From contig NADL03000590.1 of NCBI GenBank assembly GCA_002205965.3, positions 1,989,001 through 2,053,000 on the forward strand: a stretch of 64,000 bases of DNA, read 5' to 3'. Source of the stretch: Kappaphycus alvarezii (Eukaryota > Rhodophyta > Florideophyceae > Gigartinales > Solieriaceae). Under the pieces are notes generated by a model that was not told the DNA's origin, did not search any database, and saw only the letters and a program-made list of their open reading frames with translations. The position numbers and the translations under genes are program-made. Positions 1 to 11,606 of the stretch are shown here, one piece after another; within the stretch, counting starts at the first letter, position 1, and each line of letters starts with the position of its first letter.

Positions 1-149
1 GGCCTGGCATTTATTCGCCTCCCGCTCTCGAGCATGTCGCCTCGCAGCTTGCTCCTCCGCATGCGACGCCCTCTGCCGTGTCTCTTCCGACCGATGATCC
101 TGTCGCTGCCGCAATGCCATCACAGCATCATCTCCCGTCAACAGGGCCC

Positions 150-1020
150 CTGTTATAGTGTTGATAGTTCCTGACTCAATCACCGATCCGTCCGATCGTA
201 ATAGGTTCACGTTGGACTTGTAATGTTCGGAGGGTCCCTTGTAATCTTCGCATGCGTCCTCGCGTGACTCGTAACTATCCGTGTTCGTAAGGTACGCCAA
301 CTTGATAACATCTGGAGCAGCAGATTTATTGATGTTACACCATGCGCCACAAGCTCGAAAGCCGCTAACAATATTATTGTATGACAAAGCTCTTCTATAC
401 GGCTCATGCAACATTTCGCAAATAGTATACACATCGTTTTTCTGCCCATGGTTGTGCGCCACGAATCGACAGTTCATAGAGTTCCTTACATATGTCTTGA
501 AGGGAGAAAACACGCTGTAATACAAGACCTGTGCGCGGTGTCTTGTGTGGGCAGGAAGCCCAACAGCAATAATGTTACTAGCTCTTAATATTCCCAGGGC
601 ACTGAAGCAGACATGCGCACCATACCCATCCATTGTCAATACGATGTACTAGTGCTTCTTTCGAAGTTCTTCCGTCTCCGCAGCAAAACATTTGGCCCAC
701 TCCGTAAACAACAATGGATCCATTCCTGCTGGGTCCCGATACGCAATACGCGCATTGTATGACAGGAACGAAGCAGGTGTTCCTACACTACCATCACCTC
801 TTTTACGCCATTTTGCTTGTTTTCCCTGAACAATTACGACGTCACTCCAAACTGACCCATCTGCTGACACAACTGGCACTATTGTTACATGTTCGGCATT
901 TGAAGACCACTTCAGTTCGACGGAGCCACTTTTCCCTTGTTGTTCCTTCAATGCTTTGGCTCTTCCTCTTGATGAATTTTTGGTTGACAAACCGCTTTCA
1001 CCAACATTGAAAACCTGATC
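150..1020 (-). pseudogene. pogo transposase fragment, DDE endonuclease core
   Basis: The minus-strand frame contains VFNVGESG at about 1,013-990, where related transposases have N-x-D-E-S/T-G, so the first catalytic Asp is replaced by Gly. It continues through VVSADGSVWSDVVIVQGK. After one in-frame TAG at 649-651 it resumes as TMDGYGAHV, the second catalytic Asp block, and then GLPAHTRH and YSVFSPFK, which are typical of the pogo/jerky DDE family. The third acidic residue was not identified with confidence. The gene is clearly dead. Confidence 0.65.
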
Positions 1021-1565
1021 GGGCTCGTTACTTTGAACTCGCAGTACACTTGAGCTAGGCGGGCAAGGTGTCAGGAGAGATTCTCCGGAGACATGGTAAT
1101 CGCTCTGGCGTTATCCAGGGACGCCCGTCTCTTCAATGAAAATAAGGGGTGCCTAACAAAGAAGAAAAATGACGCTTTATTGTTTGAAGACAAGTCCGCA
1201 ATACACAGGACCTCGGGTTCTGCTAGACGGACGACTTCGGGCCAACGGGTGAACCAACTGCCCACTCAAGCGAGAAAGGGACCGGAAGAAAACTCCACCT
1301 CCTGAACCGAGGATTCAAGGGGCTTAAAAAACTCCCGCTGTAAGCATTTAGGCTTACAGATAGAGACGGTGACGACAACGGCAAGAACCACGGACGAGCG
1401 AGCTTGACAACAAGCCCGAAAGGCTGTGAAGACCGCAACCCCTCGCAGCCCGTCAAAATGACAAAATGACTAACCAAGAAGTTATTGATAAAGCACTTTC
1501 TGGGGTTTTGTCTCGAAATGGCAGCCTGCTTTGTCTCTCAGTCGGAAGCTTGGAACAGAATAATT

Positions 1566-1862
1566 TTATGATATCCTGTAGGCCTTCTCTAGAGAGAGGG
1601 TACCATTGAGAGCAAACTCCAAGCAGGTCTTGGCTATGTTATTCTCTTCCTCGTGTATCAAGGTAGTGCGGCGTCCTGGTTTGACCGTTTCATTAATCTG
1701 AGTCTGTGAGACATCCCTTAAACGACACTGAAGTGTTATATTACAAACCCTATGCGTCTGAGCAGCCTTGCGAATGCTCGGTTTGTCGTCTCTGACGGCT
1801 TTCAGAGCATTCGCAAGGCGAATGGATGGAGGAGTTGATGACAAAGGGCGACGGATACCCAT
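1566..1862 (-). pseudogene. pogo transposase fragment, N-terminal Psq-type HTH
   Basis: This is a 98-codon open frame with a genuine ATG at 1,862. Residues 15-50 read as a Psq-type helix-turn-helix (LANALKAVRDDKPSIRKAA), the site-specific DNA-binding module of pogo and CENP-B-like transposases. After it comes GRRTTLIHEEENNIAK, which resembles the linker to the second HTH. The frame stops at 1,566, well short of a full transposase of about 400-500 residues, so it is a fragment. The matching DDE core lies downstream on the same strand. Confidence 0.65.
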
Positions 1863-2466
1863 TTCGGATATTCACGATGAAGATTCTCTTTCGTGTACTT
1901 GGGAAGGCCCCTTTCTCTTGAGTTGAAACCCATTACCCTGAAAGGTGTCATACTGGGGGTTAATTGGCGCTAAAGAGTAATTGGCGAGATCCATTTTGCC
2001 ATAACAGATATAGTTTTTATGATACCTAAGTGTTTTTGGACGGGTTACTAGATTTTTTGAAAACCTTGAAAATGTTATTAAAATATTGACCCACTTTACC
2101 TGCCTGACTCATAGTTACCCGCCCCTACCTTACTGACAGTACAATCAATGTAATGAATTGGAACAAAGCTTGTCCAATGAAATACAGTAAAAATATAACT
2201 GTACAGCACTTTACACGTGTGCAGTGTGTATCACGCAGGTAACCACAGCTGTCCTTGGAATGTGCCCGTGGCAGGCGCCTGGATCCTTCCAGTAATACCA
2301 TATGACCGTCTCTAAAGCAGTTATGATCCGCCTCCAAAAAACAGAGCTGGACGTGGACGCAATCCAACATTTCACGTTTCCCCTTACCACGTTTGTTTAG
2401 TTCGGCAGCAACTTTTGGCCAAAGGCGACCGGAGGTAAACTAGAATCCAGCGTTCTGTGACTCAGC
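1863..2466. other. intergenic, no feature recognised
   Basis: This gap lies between the pogo relic and the prefoldin gene. It contains only short open frames with no recognisable motif. The prefoldin promoter should be in the right-hand part, but no clear TATA or initiator motif is visible. Confidence 0.5.
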
Positions 2467-3061
2467 ATGGCTCACCTGCAAGTGTTGTCGAACATGAAGC
2501 TGAGGATCGAGAAAATGGTTGCCGAGGCGCAAGCAAACCAGAAAGGTAAGTCATCTATGGTGCACACCAGTCATCTCAACCTAGCAATGTTCATCCAGAC
2601 AATTAATCGCCTTCTGTTTTCCAATTCTTTCCTCATTTTCTGCAGAGCTTGGAAATGCTGTGACTGGTGTAAACAACCTTCAGAGCCAGTTAACTGAGAA
2701 TAAGCTTGTAAAAGAGGTACGTGCTTACCTGCTGCGAATCCATAGCACTGATATTTCCGCATTCATCCAATAGCCTGCTCTGACACTCTTCTGGTATCAA
2801 TTTTTCAACACGCAGGAGTTAGATCACTTGGAGGAAGGTGCAAAGGTGTACAAGTTAGTCGGACCCGTTTTGATTCCTCAGGAGGTTGAGGAGGCGAGAA
2901 ATACAGTGAGCACTCGTATTGATTTTATTTCACAGGAGCTTAACACTGCAAAAGCAAAGGTCGAAAAGGCGGAGAGTGAGCAACAAAAGCGCCGCGTAAC
3001 TCTGCTCACCGAACAACAGAAGTTTCAAGCACTCGTCCAGCAGGCTGCTGCTCAAAAGTAG
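2467..3061 (+). CDS. PFDN6: prefoldin subunit 6 (beta-type), three exons
   Basis: This is a subunit of the hexameric cytosolic prefoldin co-chaperone, which passes unfolded actin and tubulin to the CCT chaperonin. Exons are 2,467-2,545, 2,646-2,716 and 2,816-3,061. The introns are 100 and 99 bp with donors GTAAGT and GTACGT and acceptors TGCAG and CGCAG. The spliced frame gives 131 aa, close to the roughly 129 aa of the family. Beta-prefoldin hallmarks are present: NNLQSQLTENKLVKEEL, followed by GAKVYKLVGPVLIPQE, the two short hairpin strands. The rest is two coiled-coil helices. The start is the ATG at 2,467, which heads the first helix. It is convergent with uL22m. Confidence 0.93.
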
Positions 3062-3562
3062 TGGGTTGTTGATATGAGAACGATTTATGAGGGGGTTAAT
3101 CCGAGGATGCAACGCCAGTTCGACGTAAGGATGCCGATCCAAGATGACATATTCGTGGTCGTGCAATGTTTCGTAGTGTCGTGAGGAACATTAACATCGA
3201 CAAACAGCCTGCGACCGTGCTCATTGTTGCATAGATCGTTCACTCTTGGGTTGGACTGGTCTGGCTCTGCACCTGCTTAGAAAGTAGAAGTATCTACAAA
3301 AGCAGAGGCAGAGTCTCTAGTTGTGGGCACTAGTGGCAATTACATCTAGCTGAATTGCGAGTATTTCAATAAGAGAATCATTGCCTCGCGATTGATGCAT
3401 CCGACACATGGAGTGTGCCTATCCCTAGGATGGCGGGGATGGCATTCAACACGTACTCCAACATTTGAGAAAGGGCATATTGACCGACTCTGTAACTTTG
3501 CGTAGCTAGAGAAACAAACATTTAGACATTGCTGCTACTTTTCCTGTTATCATAAGAGATTT
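3062..3562. other. convergent intergenic region
   Basis: About 500 bp lie between the 3' ends of the prefoldin and uL22m genes. It should hold both 3' UTRs. No RNA gene, repeat or long open frame is supported. Confidence 0.5.
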
Positions 3563-4297
3563 CTACGAGACAGTCGGTTTAGCCGGCATCGGCGCATCTG
3601 TAACATCCGTTCCCTTGAGCAACTCTCGCAGTCCTTCTATCCGTTTCCTCGTATCCCGAAAGCTGGCATCCAATTGACTGTGAAAGGAAACGCGATTCGA
3701 TTCATGAATTGGATGATCTCGGTCGTCTAACCTTTGGCGTTTAGGATCGCGGTAGCGCATGTGAACATACTGCGGTAACACAGACGCCTCCCACAGCTCC
3801 TCGTCTAATTCTCTGAGAATAACAGTAAGGTGAGCATACTTCTTGTGCTCAATTCCAAAGCGTCCCTTCCCATGCCACGGACGAATCCGTTTCAAATACT
3901 TGCCCTTCCCGACAAAAGCTTGACTCACTACCAAGCGATCTTCTCGCAACCTAAAGTAACGCGCGTTGGTGACAGCGGCGGCAATAGTTTTCAACAGGAC
4001 ATCTGAATGCTTCTTCCGACATCCAACAAGTTGTCGCTCTGCCTCGTGAATCGTCAAACCTCTTACGAGCTTTGCAACGAGGTTGAGTTTCTTATCTGAT
4101 GTTGAGATTCCAAATCGACGGGCCTTTGCCGTGCGAATCTCCTCGCCACGATGATCTACAGGCCAGTCCCGTTTCCGAGGAATTGTAAATTCGGTGAGGA
4201 CATCAGGTGAAGTAGTTTCCGGTAGTGCCGCAGAAGTAGCCGTTGCCAGACGTCTAGCGCAGAGGGCAAAGACTGATCGCAGCGAGCGAGTAATCAT
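3563..4297 (-). CDS. MRPL22: mitochondrial large-subunit ribosomal protein uL22m
   Basis: A 244-aa intronless frame with an ATG at 4,297. The N-terminus (MITRSLRSVFALCARRLATA) is rich in Arg, Ala and Ser and lacks acidic residues, as expected for a mitochondrial targeting peptide. Residues about 55-165 form the L22 domain: a region rich in basic residues (TAKARRFGISTSDKKLNLVA) and then the long hairpin with GKGKYLKRIRPWHGKGRFG, which in L22 proteins reaches the peptide exit tunnel. The C-terminal 80 residues are charged and not part of the core fold. The presequence and divergence from bacterial-type L22 favour a mitochondrial over a plastid protein. It is divergent from EFTUD2. Confidence 0.88.
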   Translation of the reverse strand: MITRSLRSVFALCARRLATATSAALPETTSPDVLTEFTIPRKRDWPVDHRGEEIRTAKARRFGISTSDKKLNLVAKLVRGLTIHEAERQLVGCRKKHSDVLLKTIAAAVTNARYFRLREDRLVVSQAFVGKGKYLKRIRPWHGKGRFGIEHKKYAHLTVILRELDEELWEASVLPQYVHMRYRDPKRQRLDDRDHPIHESNRVSFHSQLDASFRDTRKRIEGLRELLKGTDVTDAPMPAKPTVS

Positions 4298-5338
4298 TCT
4301 GTAGCGACGACGTCAACTGTGAAGCATATGAATGGCCTCTGATGCTGAGGCAGATTCCCTTTTCTCCGCAAACAATGTGGATGTTTGAAACGGTACCGGT
4401 GAGTCGGAGACTAGCGTCGATTCGGGATCGCATGAGCCAGCTACGGTAGTGCGTAGGTGTCCGCTTAGCAAGTCTGCAGTAACTTACAGTACTGTACTGT
4501 GTTGTGCTGTAAATGATGCTTTGAACAGATCGTGTACTGTAGAGAGCCCCGGCGTTGAGTGGTGCAGGATATTCCAAGTAGCAGATCCATTTCAGCACTG
4601 TTCTGTACTGTACTTTACTGTACTGTACTGTACTGTACTGTACACAGCTGTACACAGCTGTACTGTATAGGTTGCAAGTGGCGGCTGAGAAATTTGATCT
4701 AGTCGACCACGGTGTGGCGCGAAAAAGCAAACAGTTCGGTACTGTAGCTATATTGCCTGACTGGCGCCAATCGACGTATGCAAAAACAGTCTCTCCAGTT
4801 GGTGCAAACCGGCTCAGATCAACCCAACTAACCGTGTTTGATTCAGCCTCATTCCAAACACTTCCGTTCAAATCCTGAAAAGTCTTAAGTTTTCGCTCTG
4901 AATCCCAGTCCTCCGCACCCGTCTTGTACCACTTTTACTCGGAGCTTGCCGATATCTGCGTGTTGATGCAAGTTTGAGGGCGACAGCAACATTTTGTCGA
5001 GTCTACTGAGATTCAACGTTTACAGGCTCTTTATTTGGCTCTCGTTCTCGCTGCTTTCCCATTTATTCCATCTCCCATTGCGTTCAGCCATCGCCTGTGG
5101 AGAGAATATCCTATTACTTCCTCTGTGTACCTGTCCTCGGTTGGGGTTTCATCTCCTCTCATCGTTTGGAGCATTGTCCTCCGCGAGGTCCATTTCTCAT
5201 CCCACTTCCCTCCGTCCAATCGTCACCACGCGAGACGGAATACACGTCCTATCTCATTGGAACAATCATCATCCGAGGGGGAACCCTCGAGAAACGACGT
5301 TTGAAAGTTTTTCACGGTCTAATTACTTTCCGCGCGAG
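4298..5338. other. divergent promoter region between uL22m and EFTUD2
   Basis: About 1.04 kb separates the two divergent start codons. It holds a cluster of TACTG pentamer repeats (described separately). The EFTUD2 frame stays open from 4,994 but lacks homology before 5,339, so that part is taken as 5' UTR. No TATA box was recognised. Confidence 0.5.
4482..4668. repeat. TACTG pentamer repeat cluster
   Basis: Two tracts of tandem TACTG occur at 4,482-4,500 and 4,603-4,668. The second has seven or more pentamers, followed by two copies of TACACAGCTG. The unit creates overlapping near-palindromes of the form TACTGTACAGTA. The same pentamer recurs in other intergenic stretches of this window, often upstream of genes. 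Confidence 0.85.
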
Positions 5339-8300
5339 ATGGATGTAGAGGACCTGTACGACGACTTCGGTAATTATATCGGGCCTGATAAATCGGATTC
5401 TGACTCAGATTCCCTGCAACTGCCTGAAAATTCCAAAGGGACGAACAACGGACAAAATAACTTGCATGAGCCAGGTTTGGACAAAGCCAACGCTCAGAAT
5501 GGTCAAGCAGCATCCGATCTCATTCCCAATGATGCTCCAGCTCAGGAACCATCCTCGACAGCAATCGTACTGGCCGAAGACAAGCAGTATTATCCATCTG
5601 CGGAGGAAGTCTTTGGACCTAATACAGAGGTTCTTGTTGAGGAGGAGGATGCTCAGGATATCGCTGAGCCCATCATTGCACCAGTCGTCGAGCCCTCCTC
5701 TGGACTTCATGAGAAAGAGGACACCATACCGTCGGCCAAGTATAGCAGGGCGTATCTAACTTCGGCAGTGCTCAAGGCACCTGGTCTTATTAGAAATATC
5801 GCATTGGTTGGACATTTGCACCATGGAAAAACTTCTTTCGCAGATATGCTCTTTGACGCCTCCCATGAAATGCCGTGGGGTAAGCTGGACGATCGCGATC
5901 TTCCCGTTAGGTATATGGACACCAGAAGGGATGAGCAGGCCTTGAAAATCTCGGTTAAAACAACGGCAGCGACTTTTCTGCTACAAGACATGCGCGACAA
6001 ATCTTTTGGTTTCACAATTCTAGATACCCCTGGCCACGTAAACTTCATGGATGAGGCGGTTGCAGGCATGCTTCTTGCGGATGGCGTTGTCGTATTCGTC
6101 GATGTGGCGGAAGGCGTAATGATGGGTACCGAAGCTGTACTTGAAAAGGCTGCGGAGATGCAGCTGGATATTGTCCTCGTCATTTCCAAGCTAGATCGCC
6201 TATGCATGGAGCTGCGAATTCCGCCGAGTGACGGTTATCACAAGATTAGACATATTGTCGAAACCGTCAACGAGAAAATAGCACCCTACGGAATGAAGAA
6301 GCTTTCACCCGCACGAGGAAATGTCGCGTTCCTCTCAGCAAACGAACGAGTTTGTTTTACTTTGCCTCAATTTGCTCGTACGTACATCACACTGAATGGT
6401 GGTCCGGGTCGTTTTCCGTTGTCAGAAAGTCAACTTGCAAGACGCTTCTGGGGTGACATCTACTATGACAAGGAGAAGCGCAAGTTTACGGATAGAGTGG
6501 TAGGAGATGGAACTCGTACTTTCGTAGAATTTGTCCTAGAACCCTTTTACAAGCTTCACACTGCAGTGGTCTCACAGGACCTCGAAGACTTGACAGAGTT
6601 TCTAGAACGGAACAACCTACTTGGATCAGAAGCGAGTCTGCACGCAGGGAAAACCCAAGGCTGCGTGAATCGTAAGGAACTTGACTCGGACCTTAAGCAG
6701 TTACTAAGGGAGGTGATCGGTGGATCCTTTGGCATGGGTGGAGTGGCAGGGTTTGTGGAAATGGTTGCCTCGCACATTAAGTCACCGATTGATGCCGGTT
6801 CGAATAGAATGAATGTGTTGACCAACATGGAAGAAGATGAGAGAGATGACTTTTCTAAGTCTTCTAATGCATGGAAAAGGTCAATGTCTGAGTGTGAGCC
6901 TTCTCCGTCCACTCCAATGACAGCCTACGTTGCCAAGTTAATTCCTGATGAGAAGGGTATCAACTTCGATTGCCTTGTTAGGATATTGAGTGGCCAACTT
7001 CGCGTAGGGGACAAAGTGCGAGTACTTGGCGATAGGTATCACAGAGTCACAAACAAGGAGGACCAATCGGTAGTGACCGTTGGGAGAATATTTCTCACTT
7101 GTGCGCGATTTAAGGTCTCCGTGCCAGAGGTAACAGCTGGGCAAGTTGCACTTATTGAAGGGGTAGATCGCACCGTATTCAAGTCTGCGACCCTTGTATC
7201 TGAAGCACATGCGGCATGTGTACATGCGAATCCCTTGCGATCTATACGAGAGTTCTTACCGACTGCATCAGTTAAGGTGGCTATCGAACCGATTCGTCCA
7301 GCAGATCTTCCAAAGATGGTGGCCTCACTGCGGCAATGCATGAAATCATATCCAGGACTCGTTACAAAAGTAGAAGAGAGTGGAGAGCATAATATTGTTG
7401 GGTCTGGGGAACTATACATGGATTGTGTGTTACGAGACTTGCGAGAAGCCTACGGAAAGATTGACATCAAAGTATCAGACCCTGTAGTACCGTTCGCGGA
7501 GACTGTGTCGGAAACATCCGCGCTGCAATGTTTTGCCGAAACACCAAATGGACGCAGCAAACTTGTCATGATCGCCGAACCGCTCGAGGAGAAAATCCTC
7601 AAGTCACTGGAAGATGGAACCATTAAAAAAATAGGGCATGAGCCGAGTGTCCTTCGCGATCACGGATGGGATGCCTTGGCTGCCAGGTCCTTGTGGACAT
7701 TTGGCCCTGATGCGCAACGTGGTCCCAACGCGCTCCTTAATGACGTGCTCATTCAAGACACAAGACGAAAAGCTGACAATGTGCGAGACTCGATTGTTCA
7801 AGGGTTCTGCTGGGCCATGCGCGAAGGACCACTTGCGGATGAACCTGTGCGCGCGGTTAAGGTACGATTGCTTGACGCAACAATCGCCGACAATGAACTT
7901 GCTAGATCAGGAGCACAGATAATACCGACGAGTCGGCGAGTTGTTTACTCTTCCATTTTGACAGCCAATCCTCGCCTCGTAGAGCCAGTGTTCAAATCTG
8001 AAATAGTTTGCGCGCCAAGCATGGTATCTGCCGCTTACATGCTGGTGGGTCGACGGCGCGGAGTTGTGGTGGATGAGAAGGAAGTAGCCGGGACTCCTTT
8101 GATGCGAATAGTTGTGCACATGCCTGTGCTAGATTCTTTTGGATTTGAAGCGGACCTACGGAATCTGACGCATGGATCCGCCATGAGTCTGCAAATGTTT
8201 GATCATTGGGGTCTAGTTCCTGGTGACCCTCTTGACAATACTGTAGAACTACGGGCTTTGGAACCAGCTGGTAGGAGGGAGCTTGCCAGGGAATGTATGG

Positions 8301-8416
8301 TCAAGACCAGAAGAAGAAAAGGGATGGGGGATGAGGTTTTACTAACAAAGTACTTTGAAGATCCATTGCTAGCGGAAATTGCGGCCGGGAATGAAGAGTT
8401 GCAACGATTACTATGA
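5339..8416 (+). CDS. EFTUD2: U5 snRNP GTPase EFTUD2/Snu114
   Basis: This is the EF-2-like GTPase of the U5 snRNP, which with Prp8 and Brr2 drives spliceosome activation and disassembly. It is intronless. The frame is open from 4,994, but the conserved N-terminus MDVEDLYDDFGNYIGP begins at the ATG at 5,339, giving 1,025 aa (human 972, yeast 1,008). An acidic N-terminal region comes first, as in the family. The P-loop is GHLHHGKT (158-165) and G3 is DTPGHVNF (229-236). The G4 position reads SKLD (283-286) where EF-2-type GTPases have NKxD. EF-G-like domains II-V follow to the C-terminus. It converges on histone H3. Confidence 0.95.
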   Translation: MDVEDLYDDFGNYIGPDKSDSDSDSLQLPENSKGTNNGQNNLHEPGLDKANAQNGQAASDLIPNDAPAQEPSSTAIVLAEDKQYYPSAEEVFGPNTEVLVEEEDAQDIAEPIIAPVVEPSSGLHEKEDTIPSAKYSRAYLTSAVLKAPGLIRNIALVGHLHHGKTSFADMLFDASHEMPWGKLDDRDLPVRYMDTRRDEQALKISVKTTAATFLLQDMRDKSFGFTILDTPGHVNFMDEAVAGMLLADGVVVFVDVAEGVMMGTEAVLEKAAEMQLDIVLVISKLDRLCMELRIPPSDGYHKIRHIVETVNEKIAPYGMKKLSPARGNVAFLSANERVCFTLPQFARTYITLNGGPGRFPLSESQLARRFWGDIYYDKEKRKFTDRVVGDGTRTFVEFVLEPFYKLHTAVVSQDLEDLTEFLERNNLLGSEASLHAGKTQGCVNRKELDSDLKQLLREVIGGSFGMGGVAGFVEMVASHIKSPIDAGSNRMNVLTNMEEDERDDFSKSSNAWKRSMSECEPSPSTPMTAYVAKLIPDEKGINFDCLVRILSGQLRVGDKVRVLGDRYHRVTNKEDQSVVTVGRIFLTCARFKVSVPEVTAGQVALIEGVDRTVFKSATLVSEAHAACVHANPLRSIREFLPTASVKVAIEPIRPADLPKMVASLRQCMKSYPGLVTKVEESGEHNIVGSGELYMDCVLRDLREAYGKIDIKVSDPVVPFAETVSETSALQCFAETPNGRSKLVMIAEPLEEKILKSLEDGTIKKIGHEPSVLRDHGWDALAARSLWTFGPDAQRGPNALLNDVLIQDTRRKADNVRDSIVQGFCWAMREGPLADEPVRAVKVRLLDATIADNELARSGAQIIPTSRRVVYSSILTANPRLVEPVFKSEIVCAPSMVSAAYMLVGRRRGVVVDEKEVAGTPLMRIVVHMPVLDSFGFEADLRNLTHGSAMSLQMFDHWGLVPGDPLDNTVELRALEPAGRRELARECMVKTRRRKGMGDEVLLTKYFEDPLLAEIAAGNEELQRLL

Positions 8417-8772
8417 GAATGATAGATGCAAAGATTTTCGTGTTTAATCAGCGGAGCACATATAGGGTGCGCTGTCAAGAGGTAAGACGATAACTAGGCC
8501 GGCGAGGGCATTACGGACGCAGATGTGAGAATAGCTATACTAAGGTTTTGATTACAATCAGACCTTTGGGTGCAGACAAGACCAAAGCATGGGGTGAGCA
8601 ACACGCCAAGCACAAACGTCAAAATTTACACAGGCCAATGAAAAGAGGGGGAAATTTCAAAGTCTTTCTCGAGGACGACCTTTTCACCGCTTAACAATCA
8701 ACAGACTAACAATCAAACATGTGACAACAACGAATACTTGAGTGCATGGCGGCGCAAGGTAGTTTCAACATA
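8417..8772. other. convergent intergenic region EFTUD2/H3
   Basis: A 356-bp 3'-3' gap. Downstream of the H3 stop I see no metazoan-type histone stem-loop within about 80 nt, so the H3 mRNA is probably polyadenylated. Nothing else is recognised. Confidence 0.45.
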
Positions 8773-11435
<2,663 letters not shown>

Positions 11436-11606
11436 TTTCCGGCCATTGCGCGACACTATCAGAGCTTCTCAGAACTTACTCGTCCTCGCATCTCCCAGCG
11501 CCTTCGCGCCGTCATCAAGCCCGCTGATGCTGTGGCGGTAATTGCTCGCGCACCTTCACCATTGCACGCGGCTGACATTGACCACCCAGTTAGCTACGAA
11601 CTGTAA
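11436..11606 (+). pseudogene. 3'-terminal fragment of the LINE family (plus strand)
   Basis: The frame reads IARHYQSFSELTRPRISQRL, then IARAPSPLHAADIDHPVS and a stop. This matches the C-terminus of two other copies in this window (minus strand, ending 13,721 and 45,256), which share IARK or related, R-x-R-I-Y-Q-R, R-A-P and HPV-S. It is therefore the last 55 or so codons of a LINE ORF, in opposite orientation to the other two. The reading left of 11,436 is not convincing. Confidence 0.5.

Larger units (their letters stand above)
1..1862 (-). mobile_element. decayed pogo-like DNA transposon (left part may lie outside window)
   Basis: Two pieces of a pogo/Tigger-type transposase lie in order on the minus strand. 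An N-terminal Psq-like helix-turn-helix is at 1,862-1,566. A DDE nuclease core runs from about 1,020 to beyond 150. The 545 bp between them would fit the CENP-B-like second DNA-binding half, but I could not read it clearly and it may contain an insertion. No terminal inverted repeats were identified, and the element may extend past the left edge. It is inactive: one stop interrupts the DDE core and the first catalytic Asp is lost. Confidence 0.7.

Noticed and set aside
4603-4668. Telomere-like or CRISPR-like array
   Set aside because: The pentamer TACTG is a simple tandem repeat without spacers and does not resemble telomere repeats.
4994-5338. In-frame upstream extension of EFTUD2 (115 codons with hydrophobic stretches)
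   Set aside because: It begins with TTG, has no similarity to the family, and the conserved N-terminus starts at the ATG at 5,339.
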